From Limnephilus marmoratus (taxonomy: Eukaryota; Arthropoda; Insecta; Trichoptera; Limnephilidae): a stretch of 64,000 nt of DNA. Made by a program: the position numbers and the translations under genes. The notes beneath the pieces were generated by a model. It did no database searches, was not told the DNA's origin, and saw nothing but the letters and a program-made list of their open reading frames with translations. The stretch is taken from NCBI GenBank assembly GCA_917880885.1, contig OU862931.1:14023337-14087336 (forward strand). The letters run 5' to 3'. Shown piece after piece: positions 44,101 through 54,689 of this stretch; the first letter of the stretch is position 1, and each line of letters opens with the position of its first letter.

Positions 44101-44339
44101 ATTACAACCTGCGCAGAAAACACATCACCTATCAGGTTGGTGATGTGGTGTGGCGGAGAAATTTTGCACAATCTAACGCATTGAATTATTTCGCACAGAA
44201 ATTGGCACCTCGGTTTGTTCAGAATGTGGTAGTAAAGAAAAAATCCAATCTAATCTATACGCTTGCAGACTTAAACGGAAAAGTTGCGGGTGATTTTCAT
44301 GTGAAGGATATAGTAAAATCAAATAATATACCAGTATAG
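41127..44339 (+). CDS. pol: Pol polyprotein (PR-RT-RNaseH-IN), -1 frame to gag
   Basis: Open without a stop from 41,127; first ATG at 41,250 gives 1,029 residues (numbering from there). Order: aspartic protease with LLDSGAS (DSGA 32-35); reverse transcriptase with FCLDSRKINNVTIRDAYPLP, MPFGLKNAPSE and the catalytic YLDD at 336-339; RNase H with HCDASSAGIGG (D488) and VVTDHSSLKWL; integrase with zinc site H677, H684, C714, C717 and catalytic D747, D807, E843 (D-x35-E). RT before integrase marks Ty3/Gypsy. KTAFVVPGRGLFEFTRMPFG, the very long LTR and a Lys-like primer site suggest the Osvaldo/Ulysses branch; this is inference. Expression probably needs a -1 frameshift in the 16-nt overlap with gag (41,127-41,142). 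No env follows. All catalytic residues are present, so it may be active. Confidence 0.95.
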   Translation, partial: QVGKLGRSLSYHVPSYAQRNREWKSWLRLVHQFLSVPSPGTVGPLPQGMEIENDGRPYANVYIFNNFYSALLDSGASLSCLGGDSYKIFIKLGIELVKVNFSVSTADGANQPVLGTMSLPVTYKSITHTILFYVIPTLSPSFILGIDFWKQFHIAPELFSKAIGPTSENKINGLRAIQPASSLSPSENQALSAIIKKFESISFEKRGLGLTHLVKHKINTTGPPIKQRYYPLSPARQKQLELEVDEMLKLGVIRPSRSPWSSPVLIVTKKDGTGRFCLDSRKINNVTIRDAYPLPYISRILDKLGGARYVSSIDLSKAFWQIALDKDSCEKTAFVVPGRGLFEFTRMPFGLKNAPSELQRLADVLFGPEFDDNAFCYLDDLILISEDLESHLNLLNRVYERLRDAGLTINLKKSEFCKSELKYLGYLVDSQGLRTDPIKIESIKNFPVPKNAKQIRAFIGLCGYFRRFIKGFSGIAAPLTKLTGSKNGISNFKWSQEAETAFKDLKRALTTAPVLCCPDFTRPFSIHCDASSAGIGGVLIQDVDGQEHPIAYYSRCLNVHERNYGITERELLAVLDSVTHFRPYIEGAHFSVVTDHSSLKWLGSLSNPSGRLARWSSRLSQFSFDVVHRKGTQHVVPDVLSRMDLAVLSGVDTEHTKDTWYLKAWKGCQDFPQRFQNFQMRNNELFRHTKTSLALCEDTAWKRVVPQEGRQAILSNLHESSRACHPGVFKTYKKVQLRYYWPNMYKDVKQFVNRCTVCKAHKISTAPPNGISSNPKKVTRPLQMLSIDLVGPLPRSYSGFTVILSCVDVFSKFTWLFPLRNGTARSIIKILEENIFLVHGVPRTIVCDNGRQFVSKEFKGLLSSYNTPPPFYNSSYTPQNNVVERYNQTLGTALSILVESDHRNWSKFLPQVQSAMNNTVNCATGYTPYFLMHGREQILDGDLHRNPIADEESNSQVGAQPKAYAQKLEELSSIYEQVSNALLKAYQKGADHYNLRRKHITYQVGDVVWRRNFAQSNALNYFAQKLAPRFVQNVVVKKKSNLIYTLADLNGKVAGDFHVKDIVKSNNIPV

Positions 44340-45812
44340 TCTTATTGTGGCAATACTTCGGAGGGTCTGGCCATCCCTACCGAATACTGCAAATTATCTT
44401 ATTTACTAGTTAATATTTAATGCTTGGGAGTTTTAACCCGGCCTGATCAACCGAGTTGAAACGACCCGACATTCTGACAGTCAAAGTCCTGTCACAGGAA
44501 TATTTCTTTTTGTTCGTTCATGTTTTTGGAGGGGGTGCGTTTATGCTAACTCATGTAGTATTTATGATTCATTGCAATCAAAATCCACTCTAGTAAGATT
44601 AACTCGAGTTGTTTTATAAGTTCTTACTTTCATTAGGCGTAATTATTTATTGTTATTTATTCGAAATTAATTTAGTAACATTTTTTTTTTTTGGACTGAG
44701 CACGAGCAAGCAAACAGGATGAATGACATAATTTGTTTTATATTACGTTTGTTAACCTCGAATACAATTGGAACACATGCCCACTTCCAATTGTGTTCAG
44801 GGTACATCCCATTGAACTGCGTTCATGGTTATTAAATTTTGTATTTATTATTAAGTTTTGTCTCGAAACACACAGGGATGCCAGTCCTACACCTCTATGT
44901 GTTTTGAGCATTGTTTTCTTTTTGTTTATCTCTTTCAATATGAAACATGACTGTTTTCAAATATAAATAAATTCTGAGAAATATTGTAAGTTCAACACGT
45001 AGTAACCACTTATATGCTTGCGAATATACAAAGAGAATAGTTTAGTAATATACATATTATTTTGTTAAATTTATTGATTAGTTTTAGTACCTATGATGCT
45101 ACTTTACTTCATACACTCACCCGTACGACCGATTTAGGTAGAATAGGAAACTCTTCGTAGTGAACAATTTTATTTTTCCTAAAAGGGACGTAAATTCAGT
45201 GAAGTGAGGGTTGCTTGCACCCTAAAGTGTTGCCTAAATGGCTTTCTAAAACCCTATTATGGGTCAGTGATGCATTAATGCATATGGTTGTGTATAATTT
45301 TTGTGCTGGACACACAAAGGTATAGATAAGTTAAGGATGTGTTGTCCACTGATTAGTGTTTAAACTTACATAATTAATGATGATTATGCTGTATATGTAA
45401 CGTTAACGGTAGTCCAAGACATAAGTCAGCCGTTCTTCACCCAGTATCTTCAATGCTGTGGGTGTTTACGGACCCCGTTCACGGAACATTAGTTCACCAT
45501 GTTCTTAATATTAAGTTCTTTTAGTTTTAAGTTCTTTTAGTTGTAAGCTATGTTTAAATAAGAATGGTTGCATCGCAAGCCCGTCCATCGCGCCTTACGC
45601 ATGATGGAGTGCGATCGGAGTTGCGGCACACCCATTCGCTATTACTATTTAATCTATGTTTGATCTACTAATCACTTTTTTTTTACTGCTGTCTACTAAT
45701 GATTGCTAGAATATGTTTGAATAATTTTTTTTAGGCCCTGTGACCGACCTTTTTTTTTTTAGATTAGGGGTAGGAACCTTATTAGTTGTTATGTTCGTGG
45801 GCGAACATTTTT
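44340..45812 (+). other. 3' untranslated region of the retrotransposon
   Basis: About 1.5 kb with no long frame and no envelope-like sequence. A hairpin TGTTCG/CGAACA (45,791-45,806) precedes the polypurine tract. Confidence 0.8.
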
Positions 45813-45828
45813 GTGGCGAGGGGGGTAA
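45813..45828 (+). other. Polypurine tract
   Basis: GTGGCGAGGGGGGTAA directly before the 3' LTR, the expected plus-strand primer. Confidence 0.8.
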
Positions 45829-47127
45829 TGTTATGATGTGGATGCATCATTACATATAAATTACTTTAATCTATTACTCGGATAGGCAGGTACCTTTATT
45901 TGAAGGATGGTAATAGTTTATTCGAGATACTCGGCAGGTTGGCAGACTGAGCGGAAACGGGTTTTGTTTTTGAAACGGCACTCTGGACGAGAGAGAACAC
46001 GGGAGGACGCCGTGTTTTTCTCGGGCACAGTCACCTAGCGATTTAAGTTTTATAATGTAAAATATACCGGAACAATACGACTCCGCGTTGCAAAGAGATC
46101 CGTACCTTATGTGTAAATAACGGGATTAACCTAAAGATCCGAATTGTTCGGCCCGGAATTAACGAAGTTTTCGGTTCATCAATGGCCGTCGGCGCCTCGT
46201 GCGACGAGAATAAGTAATGCCGTTTATCTAGCTGATCTGGCGACTGGGAAAGTGCAATTGGCGAACATGGACTCCCGCTACACCTCGCAAGCCACGGCGA
46301 AGTTTATTTAATTAGTGTTCGGAGTTTTAACTTTAACATCCGCCGCCTACTGAGGCGTTCATATAAAAACCCGCGTACTTGATTTTGATACGCAGAACAG
46401 ACCGTTCCGGTTCACCGCAACCCCGGATTCGTCGCCGACTCCGTCTGTCAACAAATCCCGTAGGCATCCATCTATTTGGGCTTGATGGCCTCGTAGGACG
46501 GGCATCATACTGCTGGCCAGGCTGGCGCAATACACCGGATCATTTCTCATCGTCCTGATGCTCCCAGGGGGGTTTGGCATCGCGACCTCAGCAGGATCAC
46601 ATCAGGACCACCTCTTGGATGCTGGACGAAGCACCAAGCTCCACTACGTGCATCATGCCTGCCCGCAGGCACTTAATCCGAATTAGCTAGGTTTCAAGGT
46701 CATGGTCGCAATACAGGGGTGAGTTTTCAGTAGTGTATTTTTTTTCCCCTTGTAAAATTGGTTTATAATACCGTATTGTTTTAAATGTTCGATATTGTAA
46801 ATATAGAAAATATTGATTCAAATCTCTTTGTTATTTCATATCGATACACTGTAGTTCCTAATGATGAGTAAAGAAGTGATTGTCATAGTGCCCACGCTCC
46901 CTGGGAAGAATTAAATGCTCTCCGTCGTTCTAGGAAGAAGGCGTAGTGAATTCAACTGTGGACATATTCTGTCTTGAACAGGATTTGGCGCTCTATTAAT
47001 AGAAAAGTACGCAGTTGTATTCATCCCGTCTTCTTCCCTCTCAGCTAGCCACATCATATGGCTCCTTACGCCATTTTGCACGTAATAATTGCCGTTTCAA
47101 CGTGAATTATAAGATATTCACATAACA
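45829..47127 (+). mobile_element. 3' LTR of Ty3/Gypsy retrotransposon
   Basis: 1,299 bp with the same ends as the 5' LTR, followed by target duplication GTCA at 47,128-47,131. Same length and no visible difference from the 5' copy, so insertion is recent. Confidence 0.95.
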
Positions 47128-47299
47128 GTCATTAACATCAACTTTCACAAAGACTATGATACGAGTATAAACATTCATTTAAAAAGTATTCAGTAAATAA
47201 TCAATTCGTGAGAAATATTTTGGATGCAGGAGAGTTCTCTAGTTGTTGTTATGTATATTCTTGAGGAAGCGGACTCCGGATTGGCAGAGACGGGTAGTG

Positions 47300-48230
47300 A
47301 AATGAAAAGCATCAGGTCGAAGTAGTGAGTCAGTCTTTGTTTGTTGAGCTACGTAGCGAAGGTCGAAGCGGAGCGGAGTGACAGAGGTGCAGTGAATGTT
47401 GCTCGGTGTTGCTGATGCGTGATGATGGTCAGGAAGCTGCGGCGGTGAAGATCACAGATCTTCAGGGAGCCGGCGTGTTGTTCTACACCGTGGCGGTGGA
47501 GAAGTGACCTTGGTCCAGGTGGTCGATTGACGTCGTGATGACGGATATGGCGGCTATATGTCCTTTGAGTCGAAGCACACACGTGACGCAGGAATGAACC
47601 TTGAGAGGCGGTGAGGATGAACTCTGGCAGCGGAACGCAATGTGTTTCGGATGCCAGAAAACGGGTTGCACGTAATCAGCAAGCGCGTGCGGGCTTGATA
47701 GTTGGTAGGTCGGGTGACACCTCATGTCATTGCGCGATGGGCCGGACAGCGAGATGGTGGTTGAAGATGGAGGCCCTTAAGGTGTTATGGAGGTGTTCTT
47801 GGTATCACACTGGATATGCGTAAATCACGTGTTGCTAACTGCGCGGGCGGCAGCCCGGCGAGGGCATGAAGCGTGTTCCGGCACTGTACTGAACTGGATC
47901 ACCGTGCACGGTATGTGCGTGAGTCGACCGATGAATTGAGACTAGACTGAGCTAGCGTTGAGTTGTGGCACTTATATAGCCGACCGGTAGAGTAGCTTAT
48001 CAGAGCGCCAGGTAATGTTGCGAATGCGCGCAAAGCGAAGAAAGTGCTCGAACGTTCTGCTGCCGTAATGATGAACAGCCGTTGACTCGAGGTCTTTCGA
48101 GTAAGTGGTAGAATAATTAACCGGCTAGTAGTTATTATCGGCTGTAGGTAGATATATACCGGCAGTGCCTGGCGGCGTATTTACAAAACCTATACCGATT
48201 CAGTCGCGGTAACGACAATTTACATTTTAA
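47300..48230 (-). other. GC-rich unclassified block with a minus-strand promoter-like site
   Basis: Clearly richer in G+C and CpG than all surrounding DNA. On minus GCTATATAAGTGCC (about 47,967-47,980) stands about 30 bp before CAGTCTAGTC. Overlapping short frames in several phases give no consistent protein. It could be a solo LTR, a promoter region, or a composite repeat; no ends were found. Confidence 0.35.
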
Positions 48231-48514
48231 ATATACCTCTATATTGGTTATTTTTTATCACATTGCAAAAACAAAAATTGTTCTAAAATCTAGATAAAAT
48301 AATCTTTCTGATGTGTATATTAGAAATTAATAATTTTAATTCTAAATATTTAAATTTTAATATTATTCCCATATATTGTAAATACACCTCTATATTGATA
48401 ATTTTTTATCACTTTGCAAAAACAAAAATTGTTCTAAAATCTAGATAAAATAATCTTTCCAATGTAGATATTAGAAATTCATAATTTTATTTCAAAATAT
48501 TTAAATTTTAACAT
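48229..48514. repeat. Tandem duplication, period about 151 bp
   Basis: Two units, both with CCTCTATATTG, then CAAAAACAAAAATTGTTC and ATCTAGATAAAATAATC. Confidence 0.9.
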
Positions 48515-49020
48515 TGAAAATTTAAAGTGACTGAAACGCGGTAGGGATTGTAAATACGCTGCCTGGCGTGGTGTGGGCCGGTAGGTAATTTCTGGCAGAT
48601 GTAATGTTCTTACAGAGCCAGTGACGGCGCAATGAATTTGGCAAAAGTGGGCGCTACAAATTCTGGTCGCCACATTATTATCAATTGACATCTGTTTCTG
48701 TATTTAAACCTAAATATATATTTTTTTGGAGTATGTTGTATTTGAAATATTGTATTTGAAATGCCCGTTTGTCTACTCAGATGACATTTTATGTTGAATT
48801 TAAGTAGCTCGAACAATCGCTTCTTTAATACGAACACAGCTCAGGGAGTGGAAGCACGACTTGCAAAAGCCATCCCTAGCCAAGGTGTGAGCTACCCTGC
48901 TCAGGCTGAATAACTTGGGGAACAGGGTCACATCTCGCAGTATTTTGACCTTACCCCGGTATTTGAGGCTATGCTTGAAAGAACTTTCTATTCCTCTAGA
49001 TACTCGTGGGACGAAAATTG
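48515..49020. other. No recognised gene
   Basis: Contains GCTGCCTGGCGTGGTGTGGG (48,559 region), reminiscent of GTGCCTGGCGGCG at 48,165, so the duplication may have been part of a larger repeat. Confidence 0.3.
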
Positions 49021-49024
49021 GACC

Positions 49025-49225
49025 TTACTAGGAGCCTTCAGGGAACCTGAAAGAGGTGAGGTCAACTCTTACCTTGTGGGGTCTTCAGGAAACCAAAGAG
49101 GAGCGGACGCTTCCATCGTGAGTCTTCAGGGAACCGAGGGGCAGTGGATTCTTCCATCGTGAGCCTCCAGGGAACCAAAGGGCAGTGAATTCCATCGTGA
49201 GCCTTCAGGGAACTAAGGAGGGATG
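49025..49225. repeat. Minisatellite, roughly 40-50-bp units
   Basis: Five units beginning (GTGAG)CCTTCAGGGAACC, spaced about 53, 47, 46 and 41 bp. Confidence 0.85.
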
Positions 49226-50110
49226 GAGAGCAGAGAGATAAGACTTCGGACACATTGTGGAACCAGAAAACCAAACCTCATATCCAATGGAAAACCCCGG
49301 TGAACTTTTTAAAGGGACCGGTTTACCGGGGTGAGGTAAAATTGATTGCGAAATTGCTCGCGGGAACCATACGTAAAACATCTCCGCTTTATAATTAAAT
49401 AAATAAAAATTAATGTGAATTCCACACAGGAGTCCCAACTACACGTAGCAGATCACCAAACACGGCTAAATTTATTTCAAAGAATAGTGCAATATGACTG
49501 GAACATCCCACAAACATTAATATATGTACCAATTTTTGTAAGAAATAATTATAATATGTGAAATACCCAACGCATTTTAAGTAAACTAAATAAAATTTGC
49601 CCAAGCCGGAATTTCAAGCGACCTCTGAACTAATATAGGTCCTGTTTTACAGCGATTTATTTTCGTCTATGATATTAATCATTTTCTTTATTTTTGGTAT
49701 AAGTATCGGTTGTGAATGTCAAAAAAGATTGCTCTTTATTAAATTCAATTCAGAGTGAGAAATTTAAAACCACGTAAATTTAAAATGACACTTTTTGAAA
49801 TTATTCATCCCAAAATCATTATTGAATTCGTGGAATATTATATAATATCCAATGGTACTATAAATTTTATTTGAATATTGGTATAATATGCACATTAAGG
49901 TTACACTAACCGTGTCCATAGGTATGGAACAGAAGTAAGACCTTCCTGGAACAAAAATGACATCGTATTCCAAGTTTTTAGTTTGCAGGTTTAAACGTAT
50001 TATTTTAAAAGAGATTCGGCGTCATTATTATTACCCTTATATTTGCAATGTTTAATCAATAATCGTGAAAACCGATATCCATTAAAAATCAATCAATTAA
50101 CGAACTAAAG
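49226..50110. other. No recognised gene
   Basis: AT-rich. Open frames of 60-80 codons on minus have no motif. Confidence 0.3.
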
Positions 50111-50114
50111 TATT

Positions 50115-50513
50115 GACGGCTAGCGTGGTCTAGCGGTAAGGCTTTTGACTCGCAATCCGAAAGTCGCGGGATCGAATCCCGACGTGGGCAAATAAATTGT
50201 ATTTGATTAATTTGTGTTATTTACGATTAATTCATTTAACATAATGAATAGTATATTTGCGGCACGTTTCGTAGTGGAAGACACTATTAGTATCGCCCTG
50301 GTGAGAAACCACCAGTCAGAATTGAAACGTTGCTGGAAATGGATTTCGACGATCTGAATAGCCAGGTACTTCCCTACCTTCCTCTTCCCCTTCTCCTTCC
50401 CTTCCTCACTACATTCAGCCCCACAACATACCCCAATTGGGGATGCAAAAGACTCACTGGCTCCAGACGGGAGCAGCTGGGATTCTTGTCAGGTATTCAT
50501 ATAAAAAAAATGT
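50115..50513 (+). mobile_element. SINE family A, most complete copy (tRNA head, RTE-type tail)
   Basis: Head: GCGTGGTCTAGCGGTAAGGC (A-box region) and GGGATCGAATCCC (B box). Body: CAAATAAATTGTATTTGATT through AGAATTGAAACGTTGCTGG. Tail: GATCTGAATAGCCAGGTACT, a pyrimidine stretch, ACCCCAATTGGGGATGC, CTGGCTCCAGACGGGAGCAG, and GGTATTCATATAAAAAAA. The tail resembles the 3' end of the RTE-like LINE at 55,376-55,546. Confidence 0.75.
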
Positions 50514-51096
50514 AAAACTGCTACCTCGAAACAGGCTCAGCCTAGTGAGGTGGTTTATGAAACAGAGTTTTTGAATCAATCTGTGTTTATTTATCCTTTA
50601 AAAACTATATACGTTATTTACACATGTACCCCTGGGGGGCCAAGGGGACACCGGTGTCCCCTATGAAATTTCAAAAACTAAAACTTTTGTATGCGATTTT
50701 GAACCTTATGTATAAAGAAACTGTATGAAAACAAGGTCAAAATCGCTTGCGCCAAATATCCATTCAGGTCGGGAAAAAGATTTCATTCATATGGCAACTC
50801 TAGAATGTTTGTAATTAATTTATCAGTGACTTCAGCCCGCTGTCAAAACCGAAAAGTCGTGAGTTTTAGCATTTTTGTTCCTTTTTCAAATGCATATAAA
50901 GGTATTTATTTATTATTAATCACCTTTGAAATGTATTTTTTCACGTAGGATTTTCACGTCTATTCATGTTTATGTAAAAATAAGAACATCAGTTCATTTT
51001 CGTATTTATACGGATATTAAGCAAAATTCGGGAAGCAAAATTTTCGCGACTTTTTTTCAAATTAGGCCGTGCCCTTGGCTTCCTAGGGAAATGCAT
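50514..51096. other. Repeat scraps and one palindrome
   Basis: 50,515-50,570 resembles a LINE 3' UTR (CCTCGAAACAGG...CCTAGTGAGG). GGGGACACCGGTGTCCCC (50,644-50,661) is an 18-bp perfect palindrome. Confidence 0.5.
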
Positions 51097-51890
51097 TAAA
51101 AGGTTTTGAATTCATAATATTGGTATTGAAGTATGTTGCCTGTTGTATGCTGATAATGCGGTGCTGATTTCTAACACTATAGAAGATCTACAGTCTCTCG
51201 TATCTAGGATGAACAAAGTATGTACGAAGAATGAGTCAATGATGAATGTAAGTAAGTCTAAAGTCATGGTGTTTGAATGAGAGAGTACAAAAACAGTATG
51301 CAATGTAGTAGTGAATGATGAATACTTGGATTAGGTGGATGAGTTTGTGTATCTGGGTAGTATGTTTACGAGAGATGGGAAGGCGGATGGATATATTGAT
51401 AGAAGGGTGAATGCCGGTAACTCCATTAATGGAGGACTGAATGCCGTTGCGCTAATAAAAAACTGTCAAAAGAAGCAAACCTAGCAGGCCACAATGGAGT
51501 CCTGGTACCTACCCCGATGTATGGCAGTGAGGCATGGAACTGGCAGAGGAAGGATGAAAGTAAACTAAATGCTAAAAGTATGAATGCTAAATTTGCTAAA
51601 AGTAAGAGTAAGCAGAAGAATGATGAAAGTAAACTGAAAGTAAATTGAAATGAGATCCCTGAGACGTATGTATAGTAAAACAATGTATGATCGTGTGAGA
51701 AATGTTGATATACGCAAAGAATGTAAGGCTGATGTAAGCATAATGAGTAAGATTAAGAAAGGGTGGGGCATGTAGGGCAAATGAACGAAGAAAGTAGTGT
51801 AAGAAGAATATACGACGTGAATGTGAATGGTAGAAGGAGTCGGGGATGCCCAAGGAAGACATGGTACGATCAAGTGAATCAGATAAAGTT
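51097..51890 (+). pseudogene. RTE-like LINE, RT palm to C-terminus, frame-broken
   Basis: Plus-strand reading: VCCLLYADNAVLISNTIEDL (YADN in place of YADD at the catalytic box), MNKVCTKNESMMNVSKSKVM, VDEFVYLGSMFTRDGKADGY, IDRRVNAGNSINGGLNAVAL, then EMRSLRRMYSKTMYDRVRNV. These are consecutive blocks of a common insect LINE protein. Multiple stops and frameshifts and the changed catalytic residue show it is dead. Confidence 0.8.
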
Positions 51891-51894
51891 CCTG

Positions 51895-52600
51895 TAAGAA
51901 CTAGCACTGACGAAATCTTCAACAATCTTAACATCATGTCAATTAAACAATTATGTTCTAAAACTATACTCATTTACATTCAAGTACAAAACCCAAGAAA
52001 TAACAACTAACACATACATTAGAAACACTAGATCTCATGGTCAAAAACATATCCATCATGTTAACTGACACATTTGGGCAAAAAAGCTTCTTATATTATG
52101 GCATTAAACTTATACCCCCCATACACACAAGCCCTGCTTATTTATGGGGGTACATCAAATACATACATGTATTATGTAATTAATTATTGTAAAAATTTTA
52201 TCTTTTTGTAAATAAAAAATAAAATAAAAACTCTACAATAAAATACCACTCTCACTCAAAAACCTCAACATTATAACATTTAAATTTCAAATAAAAAGCT
52301 GGATACTAAATATAGGGAGATCAGAAATTGAAAATATACTGATATCATATACAGACTAAAACCAAATCTAGTGAACTGAATTATAAATGAAACACTATTT
52401 TAATTACTAAATAATTATTTTAAAAAAAATACTACATGATAATATATTATGTTATGTCTAATTCATGTTAATTTCTTATAATTACATTATAATATGTATG
52501 TAAATGAAATCCTCAGCACGGGAGATCTCAGTGCGGATATCATTATCTCTACTTGTTACTAAGAAATGAAGACAATAAATCATTATTATTATTATTAAAG
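51895..52600 (+). pseudogene. Jockey/CR1-like LINE C-terminus and 3' end
   Basis: Pieces: IMSIKQLCSKTILIYIQVQN, GKKASYIMALNLYPP, LYNKIPLSLKNLNIITFKFQ and IKSWILNIG. The 3' end has CGGGAGATCTCAGTGCGG and an (ATT)n tail at 52,583-52,598. An internal A-rich segment at 52,200-52,240 suggests an insertion or deletion. Confidence 0.65.
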
Positions 52601-52614
52601 ATACTTTAGTCTGG

Positions 52615-52765
52615 CCATGACAAAAGTCAAAATAATAGAAGAGAATGTATGCGACGATCTATGAATGTTAGTAAGGCAAAGAGGGTGTGCTAAGACCGAA
52701 TTGTTTAGCCGTCCGTCCTCTCTGCCTACCCCTGCAGAGAAACGGCGTGATGGTGAGTCAGTTAG
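52615..52765 (+). pseudogene. Short LINE ORF2 end
   Basis: Reads MRRSMNVSKAKRVC then SVLSAYPC, as in the end of RTE-like proteins; about 150 bp only. Confidence 0.4.
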
Positions 52766-52862
52766 TTAGAATACATAATAGGTATAGAACAGAAATCGGA
52801 AGATTTTTTTTTTTTGATTGTGAGGATCGCTAAGTTTTGTACCAATTTTGTTTCATGATATA

Positions 52863-53143
52863 CTAGCAGACCTGGACACACGTCGCTGTGGCTAACGAAA
52901 CACAACGCCATTACCCAACCTTTATCAAATCCACACCACCCGCTTGCCAGCTGCCCGCTGCCTGAATTGAATATCTGAATTTCTCGGATTTTCTACTATA
53001 ATAAGCATATATTATATATATATATATAAACCTTCCTCTTGAATCACTATATCTATTGGTGAAAACCGCATGGAAATCCGATGCGTAGTTTAAAAGATCT
53101 GTGCGCACATACATTTTGAGCGACTTCATTTTATACTATGTAA
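52863..53143 (-). mobile_element. Helitron-like repeat, first of a tandem pair
   Basis: On minus it ends ...CAGGTCTGCTAG followed by T; plus strand begins CTAGCAGACCTGGACAC. A TA microsatellite (53,012-53,028) is inside. The next copy starts directly after it. Confidence 0.65.
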
Positions 53144-53417
53144 CTAGCAGACCCGGCTACACGTAGCTGTGGCTAACGAAACACAACGCCATTACCCAAC
53201 CTTTATAAAATCCACACCACCCGCTTGCCTGCTGCCCGCTGCCTGAATTGAATATTTGAATTTCTCGGCTTTTCTCTACTATAATAAGCATATTATAACC
53301 TTCCTCTTGAATCACTCTATCTATTGGTGAAAACCGCATGAAAATCCGTTGCGTAGTTTAAGATCTATGCGCACATACATTTTGAGCGACTTTATTTTAT
53401 ACTATGTAATGATGATG
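53144..53417 (-). mobile_element. Helitron-like repeat, second of a tandem pair
   Basis: CTAGCAGACCCGGCTACAC then the same body (CTAACGAAACACAACGCC, CGCTGCCTGAATTGAATAT) and the same far end TTTATACTATGTAA. Lacks the TA expansion of the first copy. Confidence 0.65.
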
Positions 53418-53869
53418 ACGATAAGCCTTAAATCTTCGATGAAATCATAATATAGGTATCGCGCGATATTTGAATTTCACAGATGCCTTAGCAGGGAAAG
53501 CCGTTAAGTAGCAAAAAGAGCCAATAAATTTGTAATTATAATAATTAGAAAGGGTTCTACGGTGGGGTTCATCTGATGAAGGCTGTGTCTTCGAACCGTT
53601 ATGCATTAAATGCGCCGGAAATGAGCTGCCATGTTACGGTGCAGTAGTTTGATTGATGTTTGGTTAGAACGGAAATGATAGCATTTCGCTGGTCGCATTG
53701 ATCAAAACTAATAATATTGGTGAATTTTCGATTTTCAATGGGAGGAGCTTCGCTTTGTGGGCCTAAATCCGTTAAATGTTAAACGAATTTATGTGGTTGT
53801 AATAACCATTTGTAATGGACGAAAATTGGTTTAAACTGCATACGATGGTCTAGATTATCCCAAAATTAT
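53418..53869. other. No recognised feature
   Basis: No repeat boundary or gene seen. Confidence 0.3.
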
Positions 53870-54430
53870 GAATAAAGATATGAAAACACTAGGCTTCGTA
53901 TTAAGAACAATAAAAACTTTAATTCCATAGAAACCATTAAACTATTATATGTATCTTTAGTTAGAAGCCAAATTGAATATAACTCGGTAGTTTGGTCTCC
54001 ATCTTACAATATTCACGTTAATAATATTGAGCATTTTCAAAAAAAAGTTCTGCGTTTTATAAATTTACATTAAATATCCCACTGGAAGACTTAAAATATA
54101 ATCTACTAAATATTTTAAAAATACACACACTAGAAGACAGACGTAAAATAAACGACTTAAAACTTTTTATTCAAAATACTTAACACTAAATTGGACTGTT
54201 GCGAACTCCTGCAACTCATAAACTTACGAATATCGACAGCAATCACACGAAAAAATACACTATTCTACTGCAGCATTCATAAGCGGAACTACATCTCTCT
54301 CGCACGAAAGAAATCCGCACGAGGTCCGTAGCCGCAAATGTATCTTTTAGATACTATTTCATTAAGAAAAAATATAAATAACATAAATTAATGCGGGCTG
54401 CACCCCGATACAACTGCTGGGTTAAATGAT
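53870..54430 (+). pseudogene. Jockey/CR1-like LINE C-terminal fragment
   Basis: LKTLGFVLRTIK, IKLLYVSLVRSQIEYNSVVW and IEHFQKKVLRFIN match the 8,864-9,937 protein (LKMLGFITRLTRNF, LLYFAYVRSQLEYNSPVW, IEKIQNKFLRFLN). 3' end with GCGGGCTGCACCCCG. Frame-broken. Confidence 0.75.
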
Positions 54431-54689
54431 ATTAAATGATATTAATTTAGAAGACGACGGGGCAGAGCTGTTTTAAAATTATTAAATTTGATAATGCATT
54501 TATACATTTGACAACAAGTAAGTTTGATAATGCATTTATAATAAGGTCAAAACAATTATGTTCGTATGCTTATATTTACAAAAAAATATCTTCAACAGTG
54601 CAGCAATCACTATGACAATATAGAATACGTTAAATAATTAACTCGAAATACAGTTAAGAGACACCTACATAGCATTAGGTATTATAAAA

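Noticed and set aside
44340..45812. Envelope gene of an endogenous retrovirus
   Set aside because: No open frame of useful length between pol and the 3' LTR; the element is env-less.
51426..51973. Three minus frames of 85-125 codons
   Set aside because: Antisense to the RTE-like LINE remnant, Ser/Leu/His-rich, with no motif.
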